Source of the DNA: Spongilla lacustris
Taxonomy: Eukaryota; Porifera; Demospongiae; Spongillida; Spongillidae
Reading direction: 5' to 3'
Length of the DNA stretch: 64,000 bases
Assembly: GCA_949361645.1 (NCBI GenBank)
Contig: OX442427.1
Span: forward strand, 1,588,609-1,652,608
Shown here: piece after piece, positions 11,306 through 60,090 of the stretch
Position numbering within the stretch: position 1 is the stretch's first letter
Layout of the letters: every line of letters begins with the position of its first letter
Notes under the pieces: model-generated
Seen by the model: only the letters and a program-made list of their open reading frames with translations
Told to the model about the DNA's origin: nothing
Database searches by the model: none
Position numbers and translations under genes: made by a program

Positions 11306-12430
11306 TGCTGTCACGTGCAGTTATAGTTTATTTGGTAGGCCCTACATATAGCTGCTTGCCCAGGACTTTAGACGTAGTTTTGTGTGCAAAGCATTCAATG
11401 ATCCGTTTGCTGCACAACAGTCACAAGTTTTAGTTAGTAAACGTGAAGTGCATCACCACCCACACGTCAGTTTGAATTACATGTAGAACCTCGCTTTCAA
11501 CAATAGTCTACATGTGTGAGGTTGAGTACTCTTATATTAAAGGGGGATTTTCTTTATTCAAGCCTTTTCATCAGTGTAGTTAGCTTAGAGTACGCTTATC
11601 TCTTTGTCTTGTGATTCTTGGGATTATAGTACAACACTTCTGCTTGTTGCCACACATTGTGGACATCAAAAATAGGATGTACACATGTACTACTGTTTCC
11701 CGATCAATGCTATTAATGGCACACCATTCTGACTTCGTAATGATAGAGAGCACACCTCTTGTCAGTTTCCCAATCCTGTCTTGCTGTTTCCAGCTCTGTC
11801 TCCATAATAGTAGCGCTCCATGGTGCTTCAAAAAAAAAAATTTTTTGTCATGTTTTGATGAAAGGTATAGAGTTTGAATGTTTCCATACATTGTGTACAC
11901 AAAACACAGTGTGCCAAAATGTGCATTTTTTTTTAGCACTTCGGGATGTGCTGACAATGGTAGCAGCTCCATAGCTGAACCAAGGGTGATGAGGAGTTGA
12001 CGAAGAATCAATAGCAGTCCCTGAGGGTGATAAAAATCCGTAGGTTTACATGTACAATTAGATTATGGCAATTGGAAATGGTGAGATTTAGACAACAAGA
12101 CATATGATGACCAGCCTCCCCCACACTCTCACCTCACCCACACTCTCACCTCACCCACTAGTCATCTTCACTGCCTAAGCTCAACAAAACAGTTGTGTAC
12201 CACATCTTACTCTCTACAACACACCCTCCAAAAGGGTGTTGCCTCTCCTTTGATGATGTTGATGGATCTTTTGTATAGCATTCAATGTTTCGTATACATC
12301 AAACCAATTACTGTCTTTTGAGTAAGCTTCCATGCATGATCAGAAAACGATGTATGAAGCTGTACTGTAAGGTATTCTTTTGAAAGTGCATGCTGTAGCT
12401 GTGTTTGTAAAGTAGTGATGTTATGTCCAC
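11306..12430. other. non-coding, unclassified
   Basis: A 143-codon minus-strand ORF (12,011-11,580) has no recognisable domain. A short duplicated phrase (CACACTCTCACCTCACCC, twice) lies near 12,121. Nothing else is supported. Confidence 0.45.
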
Positions 12431-12439
12431 AGTGCTGTC

Positions 12440-13770
12440 TGCAGTATTCTTTTCACATGTGCCCAGCACATTTCGACATGCATGCACTCTGGATGGCATT
12501 TTGGGCCAAACAGCAGAATGTGGCCACGACATTCTACCTCTTGTTGTACCTCCAGACTTCACTGAAGAGAAGTCGGGCTGAGATAACTGAGTTCATCACA
12601 CCTCATGTTCCCTACATTTGGTAATCCATGTTCCTCACATATACGTAAAGCTCCCTTTGGAACAGATGTACCATCTGGTCCTGAAAACCACATTTGTTGT
12701 TGTACTCTTACAACTGCTCCCAGTAGCAGCATCAACAGTATCACACCAACCCATTTGTGTTAAGATAGGTTGTTTTCCCACCATCACTTTTATTCATGCC
12801 ATAGGTTGGGAAAGCACTTTTTCTTTTAGCTACATGAGATGGGGCATTATCATAAGTTAAGAGCAACTGGTATCCTGGATAGATCTGTCCAAATCCATCC
12901 ATCACTCTTGTTACATTCTGCATGACATTAGTGTGAGTCCAAGACCCATCTGTCTTTGGCTCAAGTGATCTCATGCCCCAACCAACCATGGCAGGGAACA
13001 GATACAGCACTAATCATGATAGTGGCACCACCCCCTTTTGGTTTAAGGTGGTAGCCATCTTTGAAACCCATGCAAAACGGTTGCCCTCGTTTGCATACAA
13101 CATAGCTTCATCATGGTTTCCATGGATAAGAGGAATTTCCCCCAACTGAAAGATTTGGCCATTCAGGTTTGCGAGTGGTATCATTCCAAACAGGAAGGCG
13201 TGGCTTCAGTTTGAGCATATTTTTCACCCATTCTTGACGATAAGCTACCACGTCTGGATCCTCGTGCCTGTCACAAAATGGAGCTCTTGAAGAATCAGCC
13301 CATTTGAACCCAAGTTTGTGCATCCATCTGAGAACTGTCATCTGTGAGACTTCATCGGAATGGTATCTAGCCTCATGCAGGTCGAGAACTTCTATGGGTA
13401 CAATGTCAGGGTCATTAAAGAGCACATCATTTATGTAACTTTGAATTTGTTGGATGGTCAAGTAAGCCTTCTTCATGCTTTCCACCTTGTTTCAACGATC
13501 CTTAATCCAGGATTTGAGCTCAAACACTAAATCAGGACATGCAAACAGAAGTGAAGGGTCAATTGGTTTTAATGTGCTACTGTACGTTGATCTTGCAAAG
13601 CTTTCTCTCCTGTTGTCTCCCAGGCAGTAACCCATCTCTGCAGCTTCCTCTCCTGTTGTCTCCCAGGCAGTAACCCATCTCTGCACAGTGCTAGTACTAA
13701 TCAGAAGCATCTTGCTGACCTTGCTCTTTGGAGAAATCCCCTCTACTATTTTTGCTACAATTGCCTATGG
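12440..13770 (-). pseudogene. decayed Tc1/mariner-IS630-type DDE transposase
   Basis: Minus-strand pieces in order: a helix-turn-helix (GISPKSKVSKMLLISTSTVQ, then RWVTAW; ~13,750-13,680); a linker with TVLRWMHKLGFKWADSSR (~13,380-13,280); the first catalytic block HDEAMLYANEGNRFAWV (~13,110); a second block LLLTYDNAPSH (~12,865); GPDGTSVPKGALRICEEHGL (~12,680); and a third block HPECMHVEMCWAHVKR (~12,490) supplying the Glu. The D-D-E triad is visible but spread over several frames, with stops between. A ~42-bp tandem duplication near 13,605-13,690 also disrupts the HTH region. The family is the metazoan DDE endonuclease group with the HDE, DN..SH and VE..W motifs. It is a dead copy. Confidence 0.75.
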
Positions 13771-13979
13771 CCGTTTTTTATAACTGATTTGAAAAGTTGG
13801 ATAAATAATGCACACCAAGTATGTATTTAAATTGCTAACAATTTTTGGGGATAAGGAAGGAAAAGCCACACTCCAATGCCATGTGGTAACTAAGGTCCAG
13901 TTGCTTGTCTCTAAGCAGTGAATGTAATTGAATGAAACACCTGTGATTTCTAAGCATTTTAATAATATTACTAAATATA

Positions 13980-14127
13980 GGTTAGACACTGAAACCGAGG
14001 GATCTACGTGATTTAGAATCCCCGAGGGCCCTGGGCTGTAGCGTGTCCCTGAGTGGTAGCGAGGGCGCTTCTAAGGGCCCGAGGGGATTCTAAAACACGT
14101 GGATCCCGAAGGTAACAGTGTCTAACC
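13980..14127. mobile_element. 148-bp MITE with GGTTAGACACTG inverted ends
   Basis: The left end GGTTAGACACTG (13,980-13,991) is the exact reverse complement of the right end CAGTGTCTAACC (14,116-14,127). Inside are inverted GGGATTCTAA/TTAGAATCCCC motifs and GAGGGCCC/GGGCCCGAGG. Related fragments occur at 32,037-32,118 and 44,325-44,452. Confidence 0.75.
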
Positions 14128-14224
14128 AATTTAGACAATAGCAACCCGTACGTAGCAACCAATAAATTATCACTCAACGCAGCAATTAGATACGTACATA
14201 GCAACCGTTTGAAGGTATACAAAA

Positions 14225-14806
14225 AGAAATGAAATCCTTGGTGCCGATTTTTTGGACTGGTTATGCGATGGTTCCGATGTGAATGACGCTTTTAAATTGG
14301 ATGAAGTTGCCGATTTAAACTTGCCGTCAGATTTGCCTACCACAATTGGACAGCACACCAGAAATAAGCAAATGTTTGCAGCACCAAAGACCGACGCAGA
14401 AGTACAAAAAATAATTGCAGATGATGTTTCAGTAAAAACTCAGGCTGATACAAAATACTGCGTTAGAATTTGGAACGAATGGGTAGAAAACAGAGGTACA
14501 GTATGTTAAAGTGAGGTTGGTTATGGAACGAACGGGGCATCGCAGTATCGACGGTATTCGCTCCTATAAAAGAACCGCTGATTTTCAGCGTGAGAATATT
14601 TTGAATTGTAATGCATCAAAACGAGTGGGTACCGTGTCCATGCCTTTGCCGATGGTATCAAAACATGCTGGCATAGAGTCTCCAAATGCAATGAAGAATG
14701 TCGTACCTGGAACGTATAATTTCCACTCTTGTGCAAACGTAACTTTTAATATACAGTATGGACCAACATGTACTAGTAATGCTCAGAGTATCAATGAGCA
14801 CTGAGC
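14225..14806 (+). pseudogene. Crypton-like tyrosine recombinase remnant
   Basis: The first part (to 14,509) reads DTKYCVRIWNEWVENR, the N-terminal SAM-like core-binding motif of Crypton/DUF3504 recombinases. The second part (14,511-14,804) reads ERTGHRSIDGIRSYKR followed by TADFQ, the C-terminal box with the GH dipeptide and the presumed nucleophilic Tyr. The central catalytic segment is missing, so the two ends are joined by an internal deletion plus a frame change. The joint contains GGTACAGTATGTTAAAGTG, nearly identical to part of the palindrome at 62.5 kb. It is non-functional as it stands. An 11-bp inverted pair (TTAGACAATAG at ~14,131 and CTATTGTCTAA at ~15,089) may mark its borders. 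Confidence 0.65.
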
Positions 14807-14869
14807 TAACACTTCAATATATCATGTTATTTAATATTTAAAAAGGAGTATTCAAAAATTTAAAAAAGT

Positions 14870-15025
14870 ACCAGCGGAAGGGATTCTAAGTGCCTGTGGG
14901 GGGGATTCCAAGTGCCAGTGGGGGGGATTCTAAGTGCCTGTGGGGGGGATTCTAAGTGCCAGTGGGGGGGATTCTAAGTGCCCAGGGCACTTAGAATCCC
15001 CCCCACTGGCACTTAGAGTCCCTCT
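14870..15025. repeat. palindromic mini-array of GGGATTCTAAGTGCC units
   Basis: About five direct units of ~26 bp (GGGATTCTAAGTGCC plus a G-run) are followed by inverted units (GGCACTTAGAATCCCCCCC). The centre near 14,985 can form a hairpin with GGGCACTTAGAATCCC. The unit shares its GGGATTCTA core with the MITE at 13,980. Confidence 0.8.
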
Positions 15026-15315
15026 CAAGGTTTCTACCGCGTTTAGATACCTGCAATTGACCAATCAGATTGCGCGAATCACTTGCGCTATTGTCTAATC
15101 CCATATAATTATTGGATTACATAACAATTTATGTATATTATGTTTTTAATTAATTTCAATCCTGAGTTATACTTATATAAAAGCTTTGCGTTCTTTCATG
15201 GGCATCCAGTACATGTAAGTGTGATATGTATTACAAATGTTGGTGCATTGCAAATGTTGGTGCTCTCTGATGTGATGTATCTTGACGATTCCTTTCATTT
15301 TTTTTTCTGAGTCAG
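15026..15315. other. PRKDC: intron or 5-prime flank of the DNA-PKcs gene
   Basis: No coding match. It ends with a pyrimidine tract and the acceptor TTTTTTTCTGAGTCAG just before the first recognised exon. Confidence 0.6.
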
Positions 15316-53821
<38,506 letters not shown>

Positions 53822-54345
53822 GGCAGCTTGACTTTTACCGCAAACAAGCGTGCATTTACTGCTGTATGTTTATTATCTCAATCCTGCATTTAAATATGTG
53901 AGAGGGATTCGGCACACAATCGCTAGCCGCACCGCTGAAGCGCGCCAGGAAACGGGCATCGCAGCTCGGTGTTATAGCATATATGCAACGCAGAATAATG
54001 TTATTAAATAACTCATGCATATACATGTAGATTGCTATACAGTTTTTATCTCATTCATTAATTAGTATTCTCTCATGCATGCAATTCATAAAAGACTCAA
54101 ATGACCCAATAGTCTAGTTCTATATTCGTTACGTTGATAACACATAGGCATACAACACTTCCAAAATAGCAGTGGGTGGTTCAAGACACTAAATCCAAAC
54201 CAATATATTGTATACAATAACAAGATAGCCTTTGAGTACATGTAATTGTATGTTTTTAAATTGTACTGATTCATAATTATAACATGTATACGTATATAAA
54301 ACTTCTAAATTCACAAGCTAAATAAAATAAAACGATAACTGAACA
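53822..54345. other. 3-prime flank of DNA-PKcs
   Basis: AT-rich sequence that should contain the DNA-PKcs 3-prime UTR. Candidate AATAAA signals are seen only at ~54,320-54,330 (AAATAAAATAAAACG). No coding match. Confidence 0.4.
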
Positions 54346-55173
54346 ATTGGGACAGTGTCCAGCAAAATCGGGCTTGTGGGGTTATAATTTTATCACTAAA
54401 AATTGCACGTTGTACTAAACAACACATCTTCGCGACGGTACTACCTTTTCCTTTCAAATTTCATACACTTGTTCCCACACCATTTCTCTGTGTGAAAATC
54501 GATTTTTGTGATATACACCTTTTCCATGCCGTGAATACAACAATCGTTAACCCCGCGGGTTAGAAATCCACATTTCTCCACGTACGATTGTTGAAAACGT
54601 GTCAAATTCGGTGTGTGCATAGAGGAGTCCTGTAGCTATTGATTTGTTCTGTTCGTTAGTTTCTGAATCATCCGTTACGGAGATACAGTTGAGCAAACTG
54701 CAGGCACATTTTCCCGCTTGATTCGCGCCAATGATATAATTACCGCCTTCCCATTCACTGAGCGAGACGCGATTTGCCAAAATCATTGGCGCGAAACAAG
54801 CGGGAAAACGTGCCCGTAGTTTGTTCAACTGTATCATTGTAACGGATGATATAGAAATTAACGAACAGAACAAATTAATAGCTACAGGACTCCTCTACGT
54901 GCAACCCGAATTTGACGCGTTTTCAACAATCGTACGTGGAGAAATGAGGAATTCTAACCCACGGGGTTAACGATTGTTGTATCCACGGCACGGAAAATGT
55001 GTAGATCACAAAAATCGACTAGCACACAGAGAAATGGTGTGGGAACAAGTGTACGAAATTTGAAAGGAAAAAGTAGTACCGTCGCGAAGATGTGTTGTTT
55101 AGTACAACGTGCAATTTTTATAGTGATAAAATTATAACCCCACAAGCCCGATTTTGCTGGACACTGTCCCAAT
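54346..55173. repeat. 828-bp near-perfect palindrome (foldback element 1)
   Basis: The left edge ATTGGGACAGTGTCC is inverted at the right edge GGACACTGTCCCAAT (ending 55,173). The arms of ~390 bp match with scattered mismatches, and the centre is near 54,760. The core (ACGGAGATACAGTTGA, GATTCGCGCCAATGAT, GATTTGTTCTGTTCGTT) is shared with the palindrome at 60,375-61,170, while the outer arms differ. It could form a long hairpin RNA or DNA cruciform. Confidence 0.9.
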
Positions 55174-55721
55174 GGACCTTTTCATTTACATGTAAGGCCT
55201 GGAGCGTCAACGTGACGTCATAATTAGAAGTGACGTTACATCCGGAGTACATCCGCCGAATGCGTTTTTCAGTTCCTTGTTACAGTGGTAGCGTGTTTTT
55301 TTATGAAGAAGAGCACTATTTAGTATTGTGTCCTGGAATCTACCATCCTATCCATTTGCCTGCGTAGGTGTGAAAGTGCGCACTTTTAGAATGCCATGGA
55401 ATGGCTCATTTAGTGATGCGCCGGGTATATCGTCTTGTGTTAGTTCAGCCGAAGTACTGGGTTTTTCACTAATGCATTCACTAGACGCCACCCTTCAGAA
55501 ACTTTGAACGAGAATGCGAAGCATGATCACAGCATGTACCTGGAGGGGTCCTCCATACTGCATTCATCATTCTTACCTCAAATTTGAAGCCAACTAACCA
55601 AACACACGCGAGAATACACGCACACCATAGCCAAACGTGCGAAGAATGTACTCCGGACGTTGACGTCACGTGTAATCAACACTAATTGCATTCCTTGCGC
55701 CCTTAAATGAAAAGGTCCATT
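55171..55721. mobile_element. 551-bp MITE with AATGGACCTTTTCATTTA ends
   Basis: An 18-bp terminal inverted repeat: AATGGACCTTTTCATTTA at 55,171 and its reverse complement ending at 55,721. It begins exactly at the edge of the 828-bp palindrome. It holds sub-terminal TGACGTCA-type motifs in inverted order. No ORF of note. Confidence 0.8.
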
Positions 55722-56616
55722 CTATAAGGTTTTGTATCCTTGCATACTTCTGTTGGTGTGGCTTTCTAAAAAGCATGTTATCAGTTAAGAAACAAATGTA
55801 TTTATCAACCAGTAGAAAGTTTAGGGTTAAGTAGCCTGCTAATTAGATGATAAATTATGAAAAAATTAAAATGCATATAGTACACTCATTACAGAAGTAT
55901 TCAATTATTTTTAGATTTAGTGTCACACCTTTAAAATATAGTACAAATGATCAACTGATATGATTGCTATGCATATTTTGTTCCATTTGTATGTGAAAAT
56001 GAAAAATTGGAAGTGTATGCCTTTGTGCACTCGACAAACTGCAATCACTTTCCAATTATTTGCAGTTTGGTTATGCTCTAATCACAAGGCAGCACACAGC
56101 TACATGTATTTAAAATTCAGAAAATTTCCTGAAAAGAGCAATATAAGTTGGATCTCCAGCTCACGGTCATGATAGTGCCCACCAAGATTCCTTTTTAAAC
56201 AAATTAAAGGCCACTGGAGGGATCCTTAATATTACCTCCTTGGACTAACAGCAGATATAAATATGGCAAGTGTAAAGTAATAGACACATGTAATGTGTAC
56301 TTCATCTTGTCCAGGTCATCTCAGATTTTCCTATGACTTTCTTCCAGAGAGGTCTGGAAATACTACTGTAAAAAATATAATTACAGTGATAGGTAAAATT
56401 AATATATTTTGGGAGGCATGAGCTAAATGTGGCCAATGAACAACTACTCTAGTAAATAGCCGACATTCTTTTCCCAGACATAAGTTCGTACCACCGTTAG
56501 ATGCCACCTTCCACTCACAATATCTCCCTTCCCCTTTCACACACTCTCCCACTTCCTTCCCTGTGCAACGCAGTACTTCAAAGAAATTGCCATTATTGAA
56601 ATATAAGCACTGCTAC
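55722..56616. other. intergenic, no gene recognised
   Basis: AT-rich. A 73-codon minus-strand ORF (56,552-56,331) has no known motif. Confidence 0.5.
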
Positions 56617-56780
56617 TAATTTTATCTGTGTGATGATGTCATTGGGCACCTCCTCCTCCCTGATCACAGCCTTGATCCTCTTCTCAATACAGTCCTGGCC
56701 AATCTTCCTCATAGCAGCCACTGAATAATCCAATTCCAGGCCAATGACAGTTTGTATGCAGTAGAAGTTTTTAATAGCAC
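56617..56780 (-). pseudogene. lone cytochrome P450-like exon (CYP46-like)
   Basis: The minus strand reads AAMRKIGQDCIEKRIKAVIR, then EEEVPNDIITQIK, in an open frame between a possible acceptor (TTTTTAAG) and a donor (GTAGCA). The pattern R-x-x-G-x-x-x-I/V-x-x-R, E-E-V-P-x-D-I-x-T-Q-I matches the mid-helix segment of CYP46-type P450s. Neighbouring exons with the ExxR or heme-Cys motifs were not found, so it is probably a gene fragment. Confidence 0.5.
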
Positions 56781-58016
56781 CTTAAAAATCAAGAACATTA
56801 TTCTAAGTTTTATTTATTTATAAAGATTGTTTACATGTACCTGCATTGTTTACATTAAAGAGAGGCAATGGGAGTGTTGTGTTATACCTGTGTATGACTG
56901 TACCCGGCTAGAGCAGTATGTCTAGTTGTGTAAAATATACCTTGAGCCATCGGAGTTCTTCCAAGTATAGTAGCATGCCAATATTGCCTTTTAATATCTT
57001 AACTGGCCGGATGGGATATGAAGAACTTTGCTGTGGGCACAATGAAGGTGCAGTTGAGTGTGTACACGTACAATGTAGTTGAAACTGATTGATGAGCCTT
57101 GCCCATGCATCTCAAAACATTAAAGATATGTCAGTAATACTTATTATTAATGAGTGCAATAGTTTGTGTCAGTCAGATTGGGCATAACAACTTTGTGTGA
57201 GGTCTATGGGTTCAGCCGCATGGAAAAAGATGGAGAATTAAGATGAGGAAAAGTTTGCATGGGTGGTACCACTAATTGAGATACCACCAATGGTACTGTC
57301 ACTGGAAAAGACAGTCCTGCATGAGACCCACCCCCTACAAGTGCTAACTAATGTATCACTAAGCCTAACACCTCACAAGTGTGCACTGGAGCCCAGTAGC
57401 TGCAAGGTAGTGTATGATTAAGTTTCTGTTTCCACTTGTCATCAACACTTTTTCATACATTTACACGTGCATTGCACACAATAGGGTTCTGGCGGTGTTT
57501 TTCTGCTTTGAGGCAGATGACACTCCATGTGGGGCTAATTTCTCCTAGTGTTGTTGCTGTTCAGTAATTGTGTGAAATTGTGTGCAAGCAGTGTGATGTA
57601 CTATGATAAGGCAATGCTAAACTCTTACATAAAATTGGATGTATTACTCTTTCAGGACAACTTCAAGTGTACACATGACGATGAAAGGGTGCATAGTTGT
57701 AGGAACTGGGGGGCAGAGGGGGCCTTGGCCTCCTCAATTTTGGGCATCATGTATTATATAATGCTGAATTTATATTCTTTGGTCTCCCCCCCCCCCCCCC
57801 CCCCAAATCCTGTTTACGTTCCTACGCTTCTGCCTAGCTTTACATAGTTTTATGTTCTACTTACAGGGATGAGGCATGAATTGATTTCAGCCATCGACAG
57901 AACGACTGTCTGTCAGTAAAGCATTGTGACTTAATAAATTAAATTTTAATGTTCTCCGCTTTTTTGGTGTACACGTTACTACAGGATCCTACATGTTTTA
58001 TAATGCCAACTAGAGG
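56781..58016. other. intergenic, no gene recognised
   Basis: A poly-C run at ~57,787-57,804 and short ORFs without motifs. Nothing supported as a gene. Confidence 0.5.
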
Positions 58017-58110
58017 TATAGAGGGACAGAAGATCAACTGTCACTGTTGTAACCTCAGTGGGCCAATTGCCAGACAGGCACTGAGAAGGAAATCAGCTGC
58101 AGCCTAAAGG
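58017..58110 (+). pseudogene. GSK3 relic (N-terminal fragment)
   Basis: It shares AGAGGGACAGAAGATCAAC, then CACTGTTGT, CAGTGGGC, ATTGCCAGA and AGGAAATCA in order with 58,690-58,775 of the intact GSK3-like gene, with small insertions and deletions. It corresponds to the residues just before the kinase domain and stops there. This suggests an older partial duplication. Confidence 0.7.
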
Positions 58111-58599
58111 ATCATAGTTTAAGAACGAGCACACAAAAATGTACTTTCGATCACGCGAATTTCGTCTCGTCATTATGTAACTCGACAAACGATTTATGCA
58201 GTACGTGCTCAAGGAGATATTCATGATCGGTCAATATGGGCCTATACTATGTACAGTACCTACGATGAGTGCGCGCACAAAATCTTATTTATCAGCTCTG
58301 TACTGCGTTTTTTCAAATTACGGTTAATGAGCCTGCCACCTCACAGCTGATTTACCATTCTATCCTTGGACCTCACAACTACAATGTTCGCTCTTCTGGA
58401 TTTTGCGAAGGATTTTCCAATCGGCTTTTCTCTTCAGGATATAAACGTAAACTAATACATCACCACTTGATTATCACGTGCTTCATTTTTGTGATGCAAG
58501 TTTGCCCTCGTGGAATCAGCGACCAAAGAAACGCCGCTCAGTATAACGGATCCAACCACCGTGCTATCCCGCCCTTTTTTCACTCATATTTGACCTTCC

Positions 58600-58624
58600 A
58601 GCTGACGGTTTTTTGTACAGTGTT
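58600..58624 (+). promoter_or_regulatory. possible splice acceptor just before the GSK3-like start codon
   Basis: CGGTTTTTTGTACAG followed by TGTTATG looks like a pyrimidine tract plus AG four bases before the ATG. A 5-prime UTR intron is possible, so the gene may be intronless only in its coding part. Confidence 0.35.
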
Positions 58625-59821
58625 ATGAGTCGACCTGAAGAAGCAACACATATCAGGGCTACGTCTTTTGAGGATTCTAGTGCTAGAGTGAAAGAGGGAC
58701 AGAAGATCAACACTGTTGTTGCCACAGTGGGCTCATTGCCAGAGAGGCAGGAGGAAATCAACTACAGCGATGTCAAAGTAATAGGAAACGGATCGTTTGG
58801 AGTTGTCTATCAGGCGAAGCTATGCAACACTGGTCAGTTGGTAGCCATCAAGAAGGTGCTGCAAGAGTCACACCATAATCGAGAGCTTCAGATTATGAGG
58901 AAGCTAGACCACTGTAATATTATTCAGCTACTATACTTCTTTAAGGATGAAGTGTATCTTTACCTAGTGCTGGACTTTGTGCCGGAGACCATGTATGGGT
59001 TGATACGGCGACACCGCAAGAACAAACAGACTGTGCCAAGCTTGTGCATCAAATTATACATGTACCAGTTGTTTCGCTCACTGGCATATATTCACGCCAA
59101 TGGAGTGTGCCATAGAGATATCACGCCACAGAACATATTGGTTAACCCAGAGACTGGTGAACTAAAACTGTGTGATTTTGGGAGTGCGAAGGTTTTGGTT
59201 AAAGGAGAGTGGAATAAATCCCACATCTGTTCCAGGTACTATCGTGCACCAGAGCTAATGTTTGTAACAACAGACTACACAGTAGACATTGACATATGGA
59301 GTGCTGGTTGTGTCTTTGCCGAGCTACTGCTTGGTGAACCAATCTTCTTTGGGGACAGTCAAGTGGACCAGATAGTCAAGATCATTAAGGTTCTTGGTAC
59401 GCCCACTAAGGAACAAATAAGACAGATGAATTCCATATACACAGCCTGGGACAACTTTCCAAAAATCAAACCTCGCCCGTGGAATAAGGTATTCAGAACT
59501 CCAACACCACCAGAAGCTATTGATCTTGTTAGTCACCTTCTGGAGTACACACCATCACAACGGATGCACCCATTGGAGTCCTGTGCACATCCATTTTTTG
59601 ATGAATTATGGCAACCTGGAGCCAAAATGCCAAATGGCAGAGAATTTCCTATGTTATTCAACTTCTCCGAACAAGAATTGTCAGTCAATCCTTCCCTACA
59701 TGCCAAACTGATGCCAGCATCCATGCCTGGTGCATCCACACCTTCAGAAGCTGTGCCACAGACTAGTAGCAACAACCATTGTGATTCTGGAAATGAATTG
59801 TCTCCTCAGATGAAAAACTGA
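58625..59821 (+). CDS. GSK3: GSK3-like protein kinase, single coding exon
   Basis: 398 codons from the ATG at 58,625 (the frame is open a few codons further upstream). The N-terminus has RATSFED, keeping the inhibitory serine (Ser14, equal to Ser9 of human GSK3B). The kinase domain (about 48-330) has the glycine loop GNGSFGVV (54-61), the ATP Lys in VAIKK (Lys76), Glu in NREL, the catalytic Asp in HRD (Asp165) and DFG (184-186). The priming-phosphate pocket (Arg86, Arg164, Lys189) and the APE-type motif RYYRAPEL are kept. Two changes stand out: HRDIK reads HRDITPQN (Thr167), and the activation-loop tyrosine of the VSYICSRYY motif is His ([10 protein letters not shown], His200). The C-lobe with LLEYTPSQR and FFDEL is complete. 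GSK3 genes normally have many introns; this copy has none in its coding region, suggesting a retrocopy. The ORF is intact, so it may be expressed. Signalling role inferred from the family only. Confidence 0.92.
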   Translation: MSRPEEATHIRATSFEDSSARVKEGQKINTVVATVGSLPERQEEINYSDVKVIGNGSFGVVYQAKLCNTGQLVAIKKVLQESHHNRELQIMRKLDHCNIIQLLYFFKDEVYLYLVLDFVPETMYGLIRRHRKNKQTVPSLCIKLYMYQLFRSLAYIHANGVCHRDITPQNILVNPETGELKLCDFGSAKVLVKGEWNKSHICSRYYRAPELMFVTTDYTVDIDIWSAGCVFAELLLGEPIFFGDSQVDQIVKIIKVLGTPTKEQIRQMNSIYTAWDNFPKIKPRPWNKVFRTPTPPEAIDLVSHLLEYTPSQRMHPLESCAHPFFDELWQPGAKMPNGREFPMLFNFSEQELSVNPSLHAKLMPASMPGASTPSEAVPQTSSNNHCDSGNELSPQMKN

Positions 59822-60090
59822 ATGTGATTAGATGCGCAATATTTCATCTCTTACTGAACATTTATTAACATTCATTCAAATATTAATGCTTTCATACATT
59901 GCAACTGATAACAACATGAAGATGAAATTTTGTAATCATTGCTCGTTGTCAGACATACAGCAACATGAGAGAACAAAGCGACAGCTCAGTTTCATAAACT
60001 TGTGTTCACACTATAGATCGTGATTCCTTGAGAGGCCTTTGTACATGTATTGTATTGCACCACCATCATTTTTTGGCTTTAGGGAGGGGG
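59822..60090. other. 3-prime flank of the GSK3-like gene
   Basis: AT-rich, with no poly-A remnant next to the stop codon. The last 8 bp (GGAGGGGG, 60,083-60,090) are the left target duplication of the next element. Confidence 0.5.

Noticed and set aside
13985..14100. Possible tRNA or small RNA from the G/C-rich foldback
   Set aside because: No tRNA arms or box A/B pattern; the symmetry is that of a MITE.
58613..58624. Start of the GSK3-like protein four codons upstream
   Set aside because: That frame begins with TTG; the ATG at 58,625 gives an MSRP... start in line with GSK3.
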